Of a DNA stretch of 64,000 bases, positions 35,644 through 43,666 are shown piece after piece. This DNA comes from JAIEOG01 sp964611895 (GTDB lineage: Bacteria > Bdellovibrionota > FAC87 > UBA2466). The position numbers and the translations under genes were made by a program. Under the pieces are notes generated by a model. The model was given only the letters and a program-made list of their open reading frames with translations. It was not told where the DNA came from and ran no database searches. Location: NCBI GenBank assembly GCA_964611895.1, contig CAZTDN010000004.1:1-64000 (forward strand), written 5' to 3'. The first letter of the stretch is position 1, and each line of letters starts with the position of its first letter.

Positions 35644-36467
35644 GCGCTTAACCCCCCGCGTGTGCGGTTAGTTTGCTGCACAATGGCTTCTCTGAAACTT
35701 TCTCGATCGAGTAGGGACTCTTCTTCGTACTGCTCTTGGAGCTTGGGCAGCGTCGACAGCAAGCTCACATTGCTCCCGGTAATACCCACCATCACAAACT
35801 CGGTGCCGACACGCAGCACGGCGACAGAAGCTTTGCCTCCGCCCACGGGAACTTGCGCCAGAGTCTCAATAAGATGCTTTCGAGACCCCACCCAACCCAC
35901 TCGACGTTTGGCAAACTTCAAACCAAACCAGGTTCCGGCGCCCACCAGACTGAAAAGCGCGAGCACTAGCATCAAACGCAACCAGCCGAACCCGCCGCGA
36001 ACTTCGGGGGAAGCAGCTTTTTGGGTCGGGAGCGCCTCCTGCTCTTCTTGCAGCAGTTTCAAAGTAGCTTCCGAGCCAGATGCGTACGCCAGGGTCATTT
36101 GAACAGAACCGTCTTTTTTGGCTAACTTCACTCTATCTCTGAGCTTGTCGAGGCTGCCATTGACAATGATCTTAACTTTCGCATCACCAACAGAGTCGGG
36201 AACGACTTGGATTTTTTGGACCAACGCATGCGTACTTCCCACTTCGCTGTTTTTCACCAAAGACCCCGATAACTTTACTCCGGGAAATAGCAGCTCAATA
36301 CGGTTTTCCTGAACGCTCATTTTGGGTGTCGTTGGCAGAGGGCCATCCGCCAGGAACGAAAGCTGTGCGCTAGTGTCTCCAGACACTTCGACAGTCTGAA
36401 GCGCCACGGCGCTAATCCCCGAGGCGTACAGAAACCCAAGAAAGCAAATCAGGTGTTTGTTTTTCAT
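35640..36467 (-). CDS. fliO: FliO-like flagellar biosynthesis protein with large periplasmic domain
   Basis: 275 residues in the fliO position (fliN-fliO-fliP). A signal peptide (MKNKHLICFLGFLYASGISAVA) leads into a beta-rich extracytoplasmic region of about 135 residues resembling AMIN-like domains. A membrane helix (WLRLMLVLALFSLVGAGTWFGL, about 162-183) follows, and then the FliO cytoplasmic core (LIETLAQVPVGGGKASVAVLRVGTEFVMVGITGSNVSLLS). Most FliO proteins lack such a periplasmic domain. FliO assists FliP assembly. Overlaps fliN and fliP by 4 bp each. Confidence 0.85.
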   Translation of the reverse strand: MKNKHLICFLGFLYASGISAVALQTVEVSGDTSAQLSFLADGPLPTTPKMSVQENRIELLFPGVKLSGSLVKNSEVGSTHALVQKIQVVPDSVGDAKVKIIVNGSLDKLRDRVKLAKKDGSVQMTLAYASGSEATLKLLQEEQEALPTQKAASPEVRGGFGWLRLMLVLALFSLVGAGTWFGLKFAKRRVGWVGSRKHLIETLAQVPVGGGKASVAVLRVGTEFVMVGITGSNVSLLSTLPKLQEQYEEESLLDRESFREAIVQQTNRTRGGLSA

Positions 36468-36862
36468 GCCCCAAGCTCCCGAATACGCTGGGAGTGGCTC
36501 ACAATATCAATGAGACGGATTCCAAACTTTTCATTGATGACAATCACTTCGCCCTTTGCGACTACACGGTCATTCACCAAGACTTCTAATGGCTCGCCAG
36601 CAAGTTTATTGAGTTCCAGCACAGAGCCTTTGTGCAGTTTAAGCAGATCCTGGACCAAGAGCTTGGTCCTCCCCAGCTCGACACTCACACGCAAAGGAAT
36701 GTCTAGAATAAACTCGACGTTCCCAGGGTCGGCGTTGGGGGAAACATGCAACCTTAAATCAGGAGATTTTGCCTCTGGGTTCGCCGCCGCCTCGGGAGCT
36801 GGAGTTGCTTCCGGAGCTGCGTCCTTTGGAGCCTGATTGTCTTGTGGTGTTGGATTATCCAT
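36464..36862 (-). CDS. fliN: Flagellar motor switch protein FliN
   Basis: C-ring protein of the rotor and switch complex. 132 residues. About 45 N-terminal residues are Pro/Ala/Glu-rich (PDNQAPKDAAPEATPAPEAA), followed by the SpoA/surface-presentation domain: NVEFILDIPLRVSVELGRTKLLVQDLLKLHKGSVLELNKLAGEPLEVLVNDRVVAKGEVIVINEKFGIRL. 11 nt after fliM. Confidence 0.96.
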   Translation of the reverse strand: MDNPTPQDNQAPKDAAPEATPAPEAAANPEAKSPDLRLHVSPNADPGNVEFILDIPLRVSVELGRTKLLVQDLLKLHKGSVLELNKLAGEPLEVLVNDRVVAKGEVIVINEKFGIRLIDIVSHSQRIRELGA

Positions 36863-36873
36863 ATTTTTCCCCT

Positions 36874-37875
36874 TTATTCTTGGTCTTTCTTGTCTCCGTC
36901 CACGAGGCGAACGGCCACATTGCCCCTGTAAACTCCCATCAACCCCTCGAGTTTGGGAACTTGCTCTAACAAAACGGTCACTGGCGAAGCGCTATCTCTA
37001 TCGAGCACGAGTGTGTCGCCTACTTTCCACTTGTTCACCGCACTGAGGGTCTGCTCGGCCTGGCCCAGCTCCACACGCACATCCAATGGAGTCATGGCCA
37101 CTTCTCGCAACCAATGCTCTTTCCACTGGGAGGCTTCGCGATCGAATTCGCTAGTTACATTCACACTCAAGGCCTGTTGAATTGGATCCAGTGCGCGCAG
37201 CTGAATCACCAATGTGAACGGGCCCGAAAGGCTTTCAAATTCCACATCAAAGGTCACAACCGCAACCAGGTCAGAAGAATGTATGGCGCCAATAAACGCA
37301 GGGTTGGATTCCATGCGATCGTACTGGATGGAGAGATCGTAGTTAAGGCGCCATGCCTCTTGAAGATCTGCCACCGCGATCTGGCACATTCGGGAAATGA
37401 TATTATTCTCAATCGTCGTAAAGTCTTCTCTAGTGCCTAGCTTGGCGAAGGGCCTTTCAACTCCGCCATAGTACGAATCAATGCTCGCGTAGAGCAGTTT
37501 TGAGGTCACCATTAACAACATGTGCCCCTGAAGCTTGGGGAGATTGAGGAGATTTAGAGACGTGGGAAGGGTAACGTTCTTGAGGTAGTCACCAAACTTC
37601 AGATATTCCGTACTGGCAATATTCACGGTGACATTTTTTTTGAAATAGCTGGAGAGCGAAATCCGCAAGAGGCGCGAAAACCTTTCGTGAATCCCATTCA
37701 ATCCCACTAGTTTTCCGTGGTAGATCTTCTCCTGAGAAGTGAGATCGTACGCGATCCAGTTTTCCTCCTTGGGAGGTGCACTGGCAGGGGCCGCGGCAGG
37801 TGCTGTTTCCACAGTCCCTGACGAAACCGCCATTAGCAGCGCATCAATCTCGTTCTGCGAAAGAACCTCTGACAT
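36874..37875 (-). CDS. fliM: Flagellar motor switch protein FliM
   Basis: C-ring protein that binds CheY-P and FliG. 333 residues. The N-terminal CheY-binding peptide MSEVLSQNEIDALLMAV is intact. The middle domain contains LVGLNGIHERFSRLLRISLSSY, and the C-terminal SpoA domain is present (VRVELGQAEQTLSAVNKWKVGDTLVLDRD). An intact CheY-binding peptide implies a chemotaxis input encoded elsewhere. Confidence 0.97.
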   Translation of the reverse strand: MSEVLSQNEIDALLMAVSSGTVETAPAAAPASAPPKEENWIAYDLTSQEKIYHGKLVGLNGIHERFSRLLRISLSSYFKKNVTVNIASTEYLKFGDYLKNVTLPTSLNLLNLPKLQGHMLLMVTSKLLYASIDSYYGGVERPFAKLGTREDFTTIENNIISRMCQIAVADLQEAWRLNYDLSIQYDRMESNPAFIGAIHSSDLVAVVTFDVEFESLSGPFTLVIQLRALDPIQQALSVNVTSEFDREASQWKEHWLREVAMTPLDVRVELGQAEQTLSAVNKWKVGDTLVLDRDSASPVTVLLEQVPKLEGLMGVYRGNVAVRLVDGDKKDQE

Positions 37876-37895
37876 CGCCTAGCCTCCGCGAGTGC

Positions 37896-38465
37896 TTAAT
37901 TGAAGTGGAACTGGGTAAAGTAGACTTCCCGGACCTGCCCCGACTTGAGCAGACCGTTGACTGAGCGCATGATATCCGCGCGGAGTTTGCGCATCCCCTT
38001 GGGATCGCGCAACTCAGCGTAATTTCGGCTCGTCAGCAAAACAATGATCGCATCGCGAAGCGCAGGTCGCTTGAGTGCAATTTCATCCTCTAACGCTGGA
38101 TTATCGAGCTCTAGCTCAAGCTTCATCTGCAAAAACCGAGAACCGCGATCACTTGCGATGTTCACCAAAAATGCATCGAGTGGATACAATACCCCCAGCT
38201 CTTGAGGAATGAATTCCTTCCCACCCGGGGGAGCCGTGGGCTTCTTTTCTTCAGCCATTTTGTGTTCAATCATCTTGGCTTGTTCTTCCACTCCCGCAAT
38301 GCGACTAACCATCTGCATGAACAAGTACCCCATGGCAGCAGCCGCTGCGGTGTTCATGACGACGACCAAAAGGACGAGCAGACTTAACTTATCTCCTCCT
38401 TTTTTGGCCGCTGGCGCTGCGCCCGCCGCTGGAGGAGCTTCTTGTTTTTTTGCTGGTTCGCTCAT
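37896..38465 (-). CDS. fliL: Flagellar basal body-associated protein FliL
   Basis: Single-pass inner-membrane protein around the stator that supports torque. 189 residues: a Pro/Ala-rich cytoplasmic N-terminus (KKQEAPPAAGAAPAAKKGG), one membrane helix (LSLLVLLVVVMNTAAAAAMGYLFM), and the periplasmic FliL domain with YPLDAFLVNIASDRGSRFLQMKLELEL, RPALRDAIIVLLTSRNYAELRDPKG and the ending REVYFTQFHFN. It is the first gene of the long leftward operon, whose consensus sigma-54 promoter lies about 50 nt upstream. Confidence 0.95.
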   Translation of the reverse strand: MSEPAKKQEAPPAAGAAPAAKKGGDKLSLLVLLVVVMNTAAAAAMGYLFMQMVSRIAGVEEQAKMIEHKMAEEKKPTAPPGGKEFIPQELGVLYPLDAFLVNIASDRGSRFLQMKLELELDNPALEDEIALKRPALRDAIIVLLTSRNYAELRDPKGMRKLRADIMRSVNGLLKSGQVREVYFTQFHFN

Positions 38466-38516
38466 TAAAACCCCCTAAGGAGGAAAGTAGATAGAGTGGT
38501 GCTTAGACAGATCTGG

Positions 38517-38532
38517 TGCAAGCGCAGTGCCA
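38517..38532 (-). promoter_or_regulatory. Consensus sigma-54 promoter of the fliL operon
   Basis: Read leftward, TGGCACTGCGCTTGCA matches the RpoN consensus TGGCAC-N5-TTGCW at every fixed position. It would start transcription roughly 40 nt before the fliL ATG (38465) and drive the fliL-to-fliA operon. An enhancer-binding activator, not encoded here, would be required. Confidence 0.85.
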
Positions 38533-38618
38533 AAAAACCGACGGACTTTGTGCGAGCGCCATGCTGCGTTAACGTCAGAACCCCCAAACGACTGTCAAGG
38601 CTTTGGCGTTTCGGCGCG

Positions 38619-38648
38619 TTGCCGAGATGCGGGATGTCAGAGTAGAAT
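38619..38648 (+). promoter_or_regulatory. Candidate sigma-70 promoter of astB
   Basis: TTGCCG (38619-38624), an 18-bp spacer and TAGAAT (38643-38648), then 10 nt to the astB ATG at 38659. No Shine-Dalgarno is present in the gap. A leader of at most a few nucleotides is predicted. Confidence 0.5.
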
Positions 38649-38658
38649 CGTGGGTCTG

Positions 38659-40014
38659 ATGACAGAAAAGAAAACCAGTTTTTTAGAAGTGAATTTTGAC
38701 GGGTTAGTGGGCCCAACTCACCAATACGCCGGCTTGTCGGGAGGAAACCTTGCCTCTATGGGCAACGCTCTCCAAATCTCGAACCCCAAAGAAGCCGCGC
38801 TTCAAGGTTTGAAAAAAATGCGCCTTCTGGTTGAGATGGGAGTCCCGCAGGCGGTGCTCCCACCCCAAGAAAGGCCCAGTATATTTGATTTGCGCCGACT
38901 CGGTTTTTGTGGAGATGAAACGCAAATCCTGCAACAAGCTGACTCTCACCCGTTTTTATTAGCCAGCTGTTCTTCTGCGTCTTCGATGTGGACCGCCAAT
39001 GCATGCACTTTCGCGCCAAGCTTGGATACGAGCGATGGGAAAGCGCACTTTACTCCGTCCAATTTGGTTTCCAAACTCCACCGCAGCATTGAACCTCGAC
39101 TCACCTCTAAAATCCTTCGAGCGATCTTTAAAGATCCGACTCTATTCGAACACCATGACCCACTGCCCGCAACGGAATCCATGGGAGACGAAGGAGCAGC
39201 GAACCACACGCGCTTGGCACCGGCGCATTCTTCTCCGGGGTTGCACCTCTTCGTCTATGGAAAAACGCACACTAACCCCAGAGAAAAAAAACCAAAACTG
39301 TTCCCAGCTCGACAAACCCGCGAGGCTAGTGAGTCAGTGGCCCGACTCCACCGACTTCCGCAAGATCGAACGGTCTTTGCTCAACAAAACCCCGATGCTA
39401 TCGATGCCGGTGTTTTCCACAATGATGTCATTTCCGTGGGGAATGAATCGGTTTTTTTCTTTCACGAAAAGTGCTTTGCTCAACCTGAGTCAATCCAGGA
39501 AATCCAGGAAAAATGGGGTGCGCTCCACGGCTCCGCTTTGAATTTGATCCGAGTTCCTGAAAAAGAAGTCTCCCTTCAAGATGCTGTGCAGTCGTACTTG
39601 TTCAACTCTCAGCTCGTCACTTTGCCCAGCAAAAAGATGGCCCTTATCGCACCGCAAGAGTGTGAATCTACCCGCTCTGTCCGAGTCTACTTGGAAAAAC
39701 TCGTGCAGTCCGGCTCGCCCATTGAGCAAGTCCATTACCCGCAGTTGCGCCAAAGCATGCAAAACGGCGGCGGGCCAGCCTGCTTGCGCTCGCGCGTCGT
39801 ACTCTCCGTGGCTCAGATCAAAGCCTGCGCTCCGGGCGTGTTTTTGGACGTGGCGAAAATAGCTACTCTGGAAAACTGGGTAGAGAAACATTACCGCGAT
39901 CGCCTCCAGGCCTCTGATTTAGCAGATCCCCACTTGCTTCGCGAAAGTCGCGAAGCTTTGGACTCGCTCACTCAGATCCTAGGCCTTGGCTCGCTGTATG
40001 ACTTTCAGCAGTAA
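38659..40014 (+). CDS. astB: N-succinylarginine dihydrolase
   Basis: Amidinotransferase-fold hydrolase converting N2-succinylarginine to succinylornithine, CO2 and ammonia in the AST arginine-catabolic pathway. From ATG 38659 it has 451 residues, close to the usual 440-450; an upstream in-frame extension from 38527 is not homologous in look and overlaps the promoters. VNFDGLVGPTHQYAGLSGGNLASM is diagnostic. The catalytic triad is Glu178 (GDEGAANH), His254 (FHNDVISVGN) and Cys375 (GGGPACLRSRV). No astA, astC, astD or astE is nearby, so it is an orphan here. Confidence 0.93.
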   Translation: MTEKKTSFLEVNFDGLVGPTHQYAGLSGGNLASMGNALQISNPKEAALQGLKKMRLLVEMGVPQAVLPPQERPSIFDLRRLGFCGDETQILQQADSHPFLLASCSSASSMWTANACTFAPSLDTSDGKAHFTPSNLVSKLHRSIEPRLTSKILRAIFKDPTLFEHHDPLPATESMGDEGAANHTRLAPAHSSPGLHLFVYGKTHTNPREKKPKLFPARQTREASESVARLHRLPQDRTVFAQQNPDAIDAGVFHNDVISVGNESVFFFHEKCFAQPESIQEIQEKWGALHGSALNLIRVPEKEVSLQDAVQSYLFNSQLVTLPSKKMALIAPQECESTRSVRVYLEKLVQSGSPIEQVHYPQLRQSMQNGGGPACLRSRVVLSVAQIKACAPGVFLDVAKIATLENWVEKHYRDRLQASDLADPHLLRESREALDSLTQILGLGSLYDFQQ

Positions 40015-40110
40015 TTCCTTGATTGGATAGGCAGCCGAAAAATGTCACTCCAGTGCGTAAGCCCCATACGCCCACGGTTTGAATACTGACGATACCAGGT
40101 TCAGAACCTT

Positions 40111-40126
40111 TGGCCCTCGCATTGCA
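40111..40126 (+). promoter_or_regulatory. Sigma-54-like promoter of the small lipoprotein gene
   Basis: TGGCCCTCGCATTGCA matches TGGCAC-N5-TTGCA with one change in the -24 box. Transcription would start near 40137, which excludes the in-frame ATG at 40130 and favours TTG 40154. A palindrome AGGTT-CAG-AACCT (40097-40109) abuts the -24 element. Confidence 0.6.
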
Positions 40127-40153
40127 CTTATGCGGGACAGAGGAACGTGGGTT

Positions 40154-40516
40154 TTGAAAACTTACCGACACAAAATTTTAGGAATCTTGGCTCTCCTGCT
40201 GCTTTTGACTTCTGGCTGCGGAAAAAATGATGGATTCTATTCTCCGTCGGGCTTTAACCCCCAATTGCCCCAAGGGTACCCGCCTGCGTATACCCCATTT
40301 TTGCCCATAGACTACTACATGCGGAACAACCCGACCTATGCGCCGTATTGGCCTCAGTTTTGGGGACAATGGAATGGCTACTGCAATCAGAACGGGTACT
40401 CGCCTTACGACTTTAGTTTGTTTTGGAATTCTTATTTTCCGCAAAACTGGAGTCAAGGCTCCGCCGTACATATTTCGATCTATATGAACCAGAACTACGG
40501 CGGCTGGGGATATTGA
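40154..40516 (+). CDS. Small Tyr/Asn/Pro-rich lipoprotein
   Basis: About 120 residues, unrecognised. I choose TTG 40154: an AGAGG Shine-Dalgarno lies about 10 nt upstream and the product begins MKTYRHKILGILALLLLLTSGC, an ideal lipoprotein signal with Cys22. ATG 40130 is an alternative start but lies upstream of the predicted transcription start. The mature protein is rich in Tyr, Trp, Asn, Pro, Gly and Gln (GYPPAYTPFLPIDYYM, NQNYGGWGY) and probably poorly structured or surface-associated. A sigma-54-like promoter suggests co-regulation with flagellar genes. The stop is 15 nt from the convergent helicase-like gene. Confidence 0.6.
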   Translation: MKTYRHKILGILALLLLLTSGCGKNDGFYSPSGFNPQLPQGYPPAYTPFLPIDYYMRNNPTYAPYWPQFWGQWNGYCNQNGYSPYDFSLFWNSYFPQNWSQGSAVHISIYMNQNYGGWGY

Positions 40517-40531
40517 TCCTGTCGGTAGTCT

Positions 40532-43500
40532 TTAGCCGGCCCTGGAACGACGCCCCACCCTAAAGCGTTCGATTTGTCCCGGACACCCCAAAATCTTCAG
40601 CTGGCGCTTGGCGGTGTAAGCACGTTTCCAAGCCTGTGCAATTTGCTTCCTCGAAACCCCTTCGATAAAAAGCGTTAACTGAGCGGCCACTTCGCTCGGA
40701 GGCAGTTTGAAGGGGTCGACTTCTGGGTGGCCAATGACTTCTGGAATCCTATTCCACACATCTTCACGGCCAAAATAAGTGGCGAGCCCTTGCCCTTCGC
40801 CTGGCATTGGCAACCGGCTTTGCGCACTTACACGAAATTCGATGCAGCGCTTGCCCGCCGATTCTTGCATTCTTCTCAGAAACTTCAAAGCGTCGCTCCA
40901 AGCCGAACGCACTTGCGACAGCGCCAAAGTTCCCGAGGTGTCGAGCATGGGGTGGATGAGTTGCGCGATAGGCAGAGGGGTCCGTTTTTCTAGGCCCGCC
41001 ATTTCCACAAGCTCTGCAACGTGTTGCTGGACATCGTCACGCAAAAAATAGCTCTTTAAGGTTTCGCGGGGGCCGGGCCGCGGAAAACCGGATGTTTCCG
41101 AAGGTGCAAATTTGATCCGCAGACGCCTTACCGATCCAGATGCTCCGCCCCCCAAAAAACCATAGACCGCACCCCGAATCTGCTCTCGTGACAAGCCGTC
41201 AATCCGGGGGGAAAGCAACTGCAAGTGCTCACTCACCGTTTGAGGAGGCCCACCGTTAAGCTCTGCCAGCACCTGTTGCACGGGCGCGCTTCGGAGATAC
41301 GCCGCAAAAAACTGCCCATTCTGGGGCGGTGGCAAAACCACCGAATCCGAGGGCAAAGCGCGCACACGAAACCGACCGCGCCCCGGAATCTGCTTGGCTT
41401 CGCTATTCGCGTCGTTATTGGCCGCGTACCAGGCACCCATCAATTGATCTAGAGTCGGTCCTTGAATATCGCCGGCAACGAGTGCTGCGACTCGATGTCC
41501 TGTGAGTTTCTTGCCAAACAGATCCGCCTCCTGCATTCGAGCAGTAATCGCGGCTTGGACATCTCGCCTTTGAAAATAAGCTTTCAAAGTTTCGAATTCA
41601 ATTCGAGGAGGAAGCGGCACCGACTCTTGGGATCGGCGGCGCACTTGAAAGTCAATCAATCGCGCCCCCCGTTCGCTTTCCTGAATCACTCGTTCAAAAA
41701 ACCGAGAGCTGGCAAAGACTACCCCTGGAGGAATGCCCAAAGCCTCATGCACTTCTCCCGGTTTGGCCAGCGGGCCTGCACCCGCGATTCCAAAGGTTCC
41801 ATTGAGCGCTCCCGTGGAAGCGGCGCCCGAGGACGGATGTAAACCCCGAGCAAACAAGTGGATGGGCCGAGCTAACAACTCCATGGCTGCCCCAGTCCAG
41901 TCCACGATGCGCACCACGGGCTTCCCAGGCCCCAAGCGGGTACTTCGCCCGATTCGCTGAATTTGGTAAACAGGTCGCTGCGGATTTCCTAAAAGGGCAA
42001 CGAAATCAACAGGCAGATCCAGCCCAGTAGAACCCAGCAACACCGAGTGTAAGATCGCATTGCTTGAAGCTCCAAATTGCTCTATCGCGCGTTGCACCGT
42101 TTTTTTGGAGTCATTTCCAGAAAGCGCATACACCTGAGCGGATCGCATTGAGTGCGCATTTGCGCGTTGAAATTCTAAGAACTGCCTTACTCGGCTTGCC
42201 CCACCAAACTCGTCAGATCTTCCGGCGGAATGAAACGCCATCCCCTTCATTGGGGCAAAGGCCTCCAGAACTTCCAAAATCTCATCCATTTGTTCGGGCT
42301 CATAGAGCCCACTGCGCGAGCCTTCAAGCTTGGAGCGCCCCAGCACATAAAACAATGGGATCGGAATATATCCCCTGGACGCCGCGCGAACCAAGAGTTC
42401 CAAAAAACTCACCATGGGCAGCCGGGTCTCGGGATCGATCTCATTCGACTCCACGAGCGCATACTGCACGCGATTCTGGTAGTACTCCGGTATCGTCTTC
42501 TCAGCAAAATGCAGTGGGGTCGCGGTCAGGCCAATTCGGGCCAGAAAATATGCCGAAAAGTTTTTTCCGAGCCATTCGTGAAAAGCGTCATACGTTTTGG
42601 CAGCTACTCGATGAGTCTCATCAGTCACCAAGACCACGGGAGCTTCCCCGGCCTGTTCGATCCAATTTCGTAATATATTCTGGTTTCGAGAAGAGGTTGC
42701 CAAAGTGTCCATGGAGACAAACAAGTGCTTCACTTCCCCCCGAACCACAGGATCGAGTTGTTGTTCATGGACAATTTCATCTGAGTGCCAGGAGAGTGGC
42801 CTCTCACCGCGCTTTTCAAAAAAACCTCGAAAGCGCTGCTCTCCCTGTTCCACCAATACTTTTCCGCTAACCAGCCAGAGGAGTCGAAACGGTGTGTTTT
42901 GTTTCTGCAAGTATTCCAAAAAAAACTGCACAACTTCAGTTTTTCCCATGCCGGTGATCATCTGGCAGAGAGCCCCTTTTTTCAGATTCCCTTGTTTGTA
43001 AGTATCGATGAGAAAATCGATCTGCTTTTGTTGCTCTGGACTGGGGACGATATCGCCCGAGTGCCCCCATTCTTGGGTTAAGCGTCTGTTTTTAGCGCGG
43101 TGCCAGGGGTTGAGCACTTCATTGTCATTCACTGCGAGCCTTAACCGGTCGCACAATTGTTCCGGCGCAGGATTGTCGCCGAGATAAATCTCACGATGAG
43201 CCGTATGGGTCCGCTGCGCCAGTTCCCGCGATCGAAAAACGACCCCATTCAATGAAATTTCCAGGTTCGGATCTGGGGCACCCTGGTCGGCTAAAAACGC
43301 TAGTTTGGGTTTCCGCGGCTTTTCCTGCAGTAGCACATCGATTGTGCCATACCCATTGGCGCTGAACCGATCCCAGAAATGAATCCGCAACCGACCCGCC
43401 TCTCGAGTAAAACGCGCAAAAGAAACCGAGTGTTTCTGCGAGTCTTGAAACTGCGATATTTCCCACTGTGTCCAAGACGGTGACGTGGAGCTTAATCCCC

Positions 43501-43597
43501 AGGTCTCTAGCAACCCTCGTTCCAGCTCCTCAAGGGTTGAGGCGCGGAGCAAGCCCGTCTGGAACGCAAACAGAGTGAGAACTAACCTGAAATACAT
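40532..43597 (-). CDS. SF2 helicase-like protein with apparent signal peptide and C-terminal repeats
   Basis: 1021 residues. The N-terminus MYFRLVLTLFAFQTGLLRAS looks like a signal peptide. A TTG at codon 29, preceded by GAGGAG, is an alternative start that would make the protein cytoplasmic. The SF2 core is complete: motif I ITGMGKT (214-220), motif II DETH (326-329), motif III GLTATP (356-361), motif V LGSTGLDLP and motif VI QRIGRSTRLG (547-556). About 130 residues precede the core (NGVVFRSRELAQRT). Residues 663-1015 form four related repeats of about 85 residues, each with a YF-x-R-x-DV-like motif, an S-x-x-Q-I/V-x-x-A-W-like helix and a final FRV/IKF strand. Likely an ATP-dependent nucleic-acid translocase; its target is unknown. 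Confidence 0.75.
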   Translation of the reverse strand: MYFRLVLTLFAFQTGLLRASTLEELERGLLETWGLSSTSPSWTQWEISQFQDSQKHSVSFARFTREAGRLRIHFWDRFSANGYGTIDVLLQEKPRKPKLAFLADQGAPDPNLEISLNGVVFRSRELAQRTHTAHREIYLGDNPAPEQLCDRLRLAVNDNEVLNPWHRAKNRRLTQEWGHSGDIVPSPEQQKQIDFLIDTYKQGNLKKGALCQMITGMGKTEVVQFFLEYLQKQNTPFRLLWLVSGKVLVEQGEQRFRGFFEKRGERPLSWHSDEIVHEQQLDPVVRGEVKHLFVSMDTLATSSRNQNILRNWIEQAGEAPVVLVTDETHRVAAKTYDAFHEWLGKNFSAYFLARIGLTATPLHFAEKTIPEYYQNRVQYALVESNEIDPETRLPMVSFLELLVRAASRGYIPIPLFYVLGRSKLEGSRSGLYEPEQMDEILEVLEAFAPMKGMAFHSAGRSDEFGGASRVRQFLEFQRANAHSMRSAQVYALSGNDSKKTVQRAIEQFGASSNAILHSVLLGSTGLDLPVDFVALLGNPQRPVYQIQRIGRSTRLGPGKPVVRIVDWTGAAMELLARPIHLFARGLHPSSGAASTGALNGTFGIAGAGPLAKPGEVHEALGIPPGVVFASSRFFERVIQESERGARLIDFQVRRRSQESVPLPPRIEFETLKAYFQRRDVQAAITARMQEADLFGKKLTGHRVAALVAGDIQGPTLDQLMGAWYAANNDANSEAKQIPGRGRFRVRALPSDSVVLPPPQNGQFFAAYLRSAPVQQVLAELNGGPPQTVSEHLQLLSPRIDGLSREQIRGAVYGFLGGGASGSVRRLRIKFAPSETSGFPRPGPRETLKSYFLRDDVQQHVAELVEMAGLEKRTPLPIAQLIHPMLDTSGTLALSQVRSAWSDALKFLRRMQESAGKRCIEFRVSAQSRLPMPGEGQGLATYFGREDVWNRIPEVIGHPEVDPFKLPPSEVAAQLTLFIEGVSRKQIAQAWKRAYTAKRQLKILGCPGQIERFRVGRRSRAG
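40553..41611 (-). repeat. Four tandem ~85-residue protein repeats in the helicase-like gene
   Basis: Encodes residues 663-1015. Repeat starts are near ETLKAYFQRRDVQ, GQFFAAYLRSAPVQ, ETLKSYFLRDDVQ and GLATYFGREDVW; second motifs are PTLDQLMGAWYAA, LSREQIRGAVYGF, LALSQVRSAWSDA and VSRKQIAQAWKRA; ends are RFRV, IKFA, IEFRV and ERFRV. The repeats are too diverged to be a recent DNA duplication. Confidence 0.75.
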
Positions 43598-43666
43598 ATC
43601 TTTCCGACAATCAAGAGAGGGTCGGATCTATAGTCTTTTTGAGAAAAAAAATCCAGTATTTCGAGG

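Noticed and set aside
40050..40075. GCGTA/TACGC hairpin after astB as a terminator
   Set aside because: Only a 5-bp stem with a 7-nt loop and no T-run follows.
42064..42870. 268-codon + strand open frame inside the helicase-like gene
   Set aside because: Antisense to the helicase core, which has strong motifs; composition is biased and no start signals are seen.
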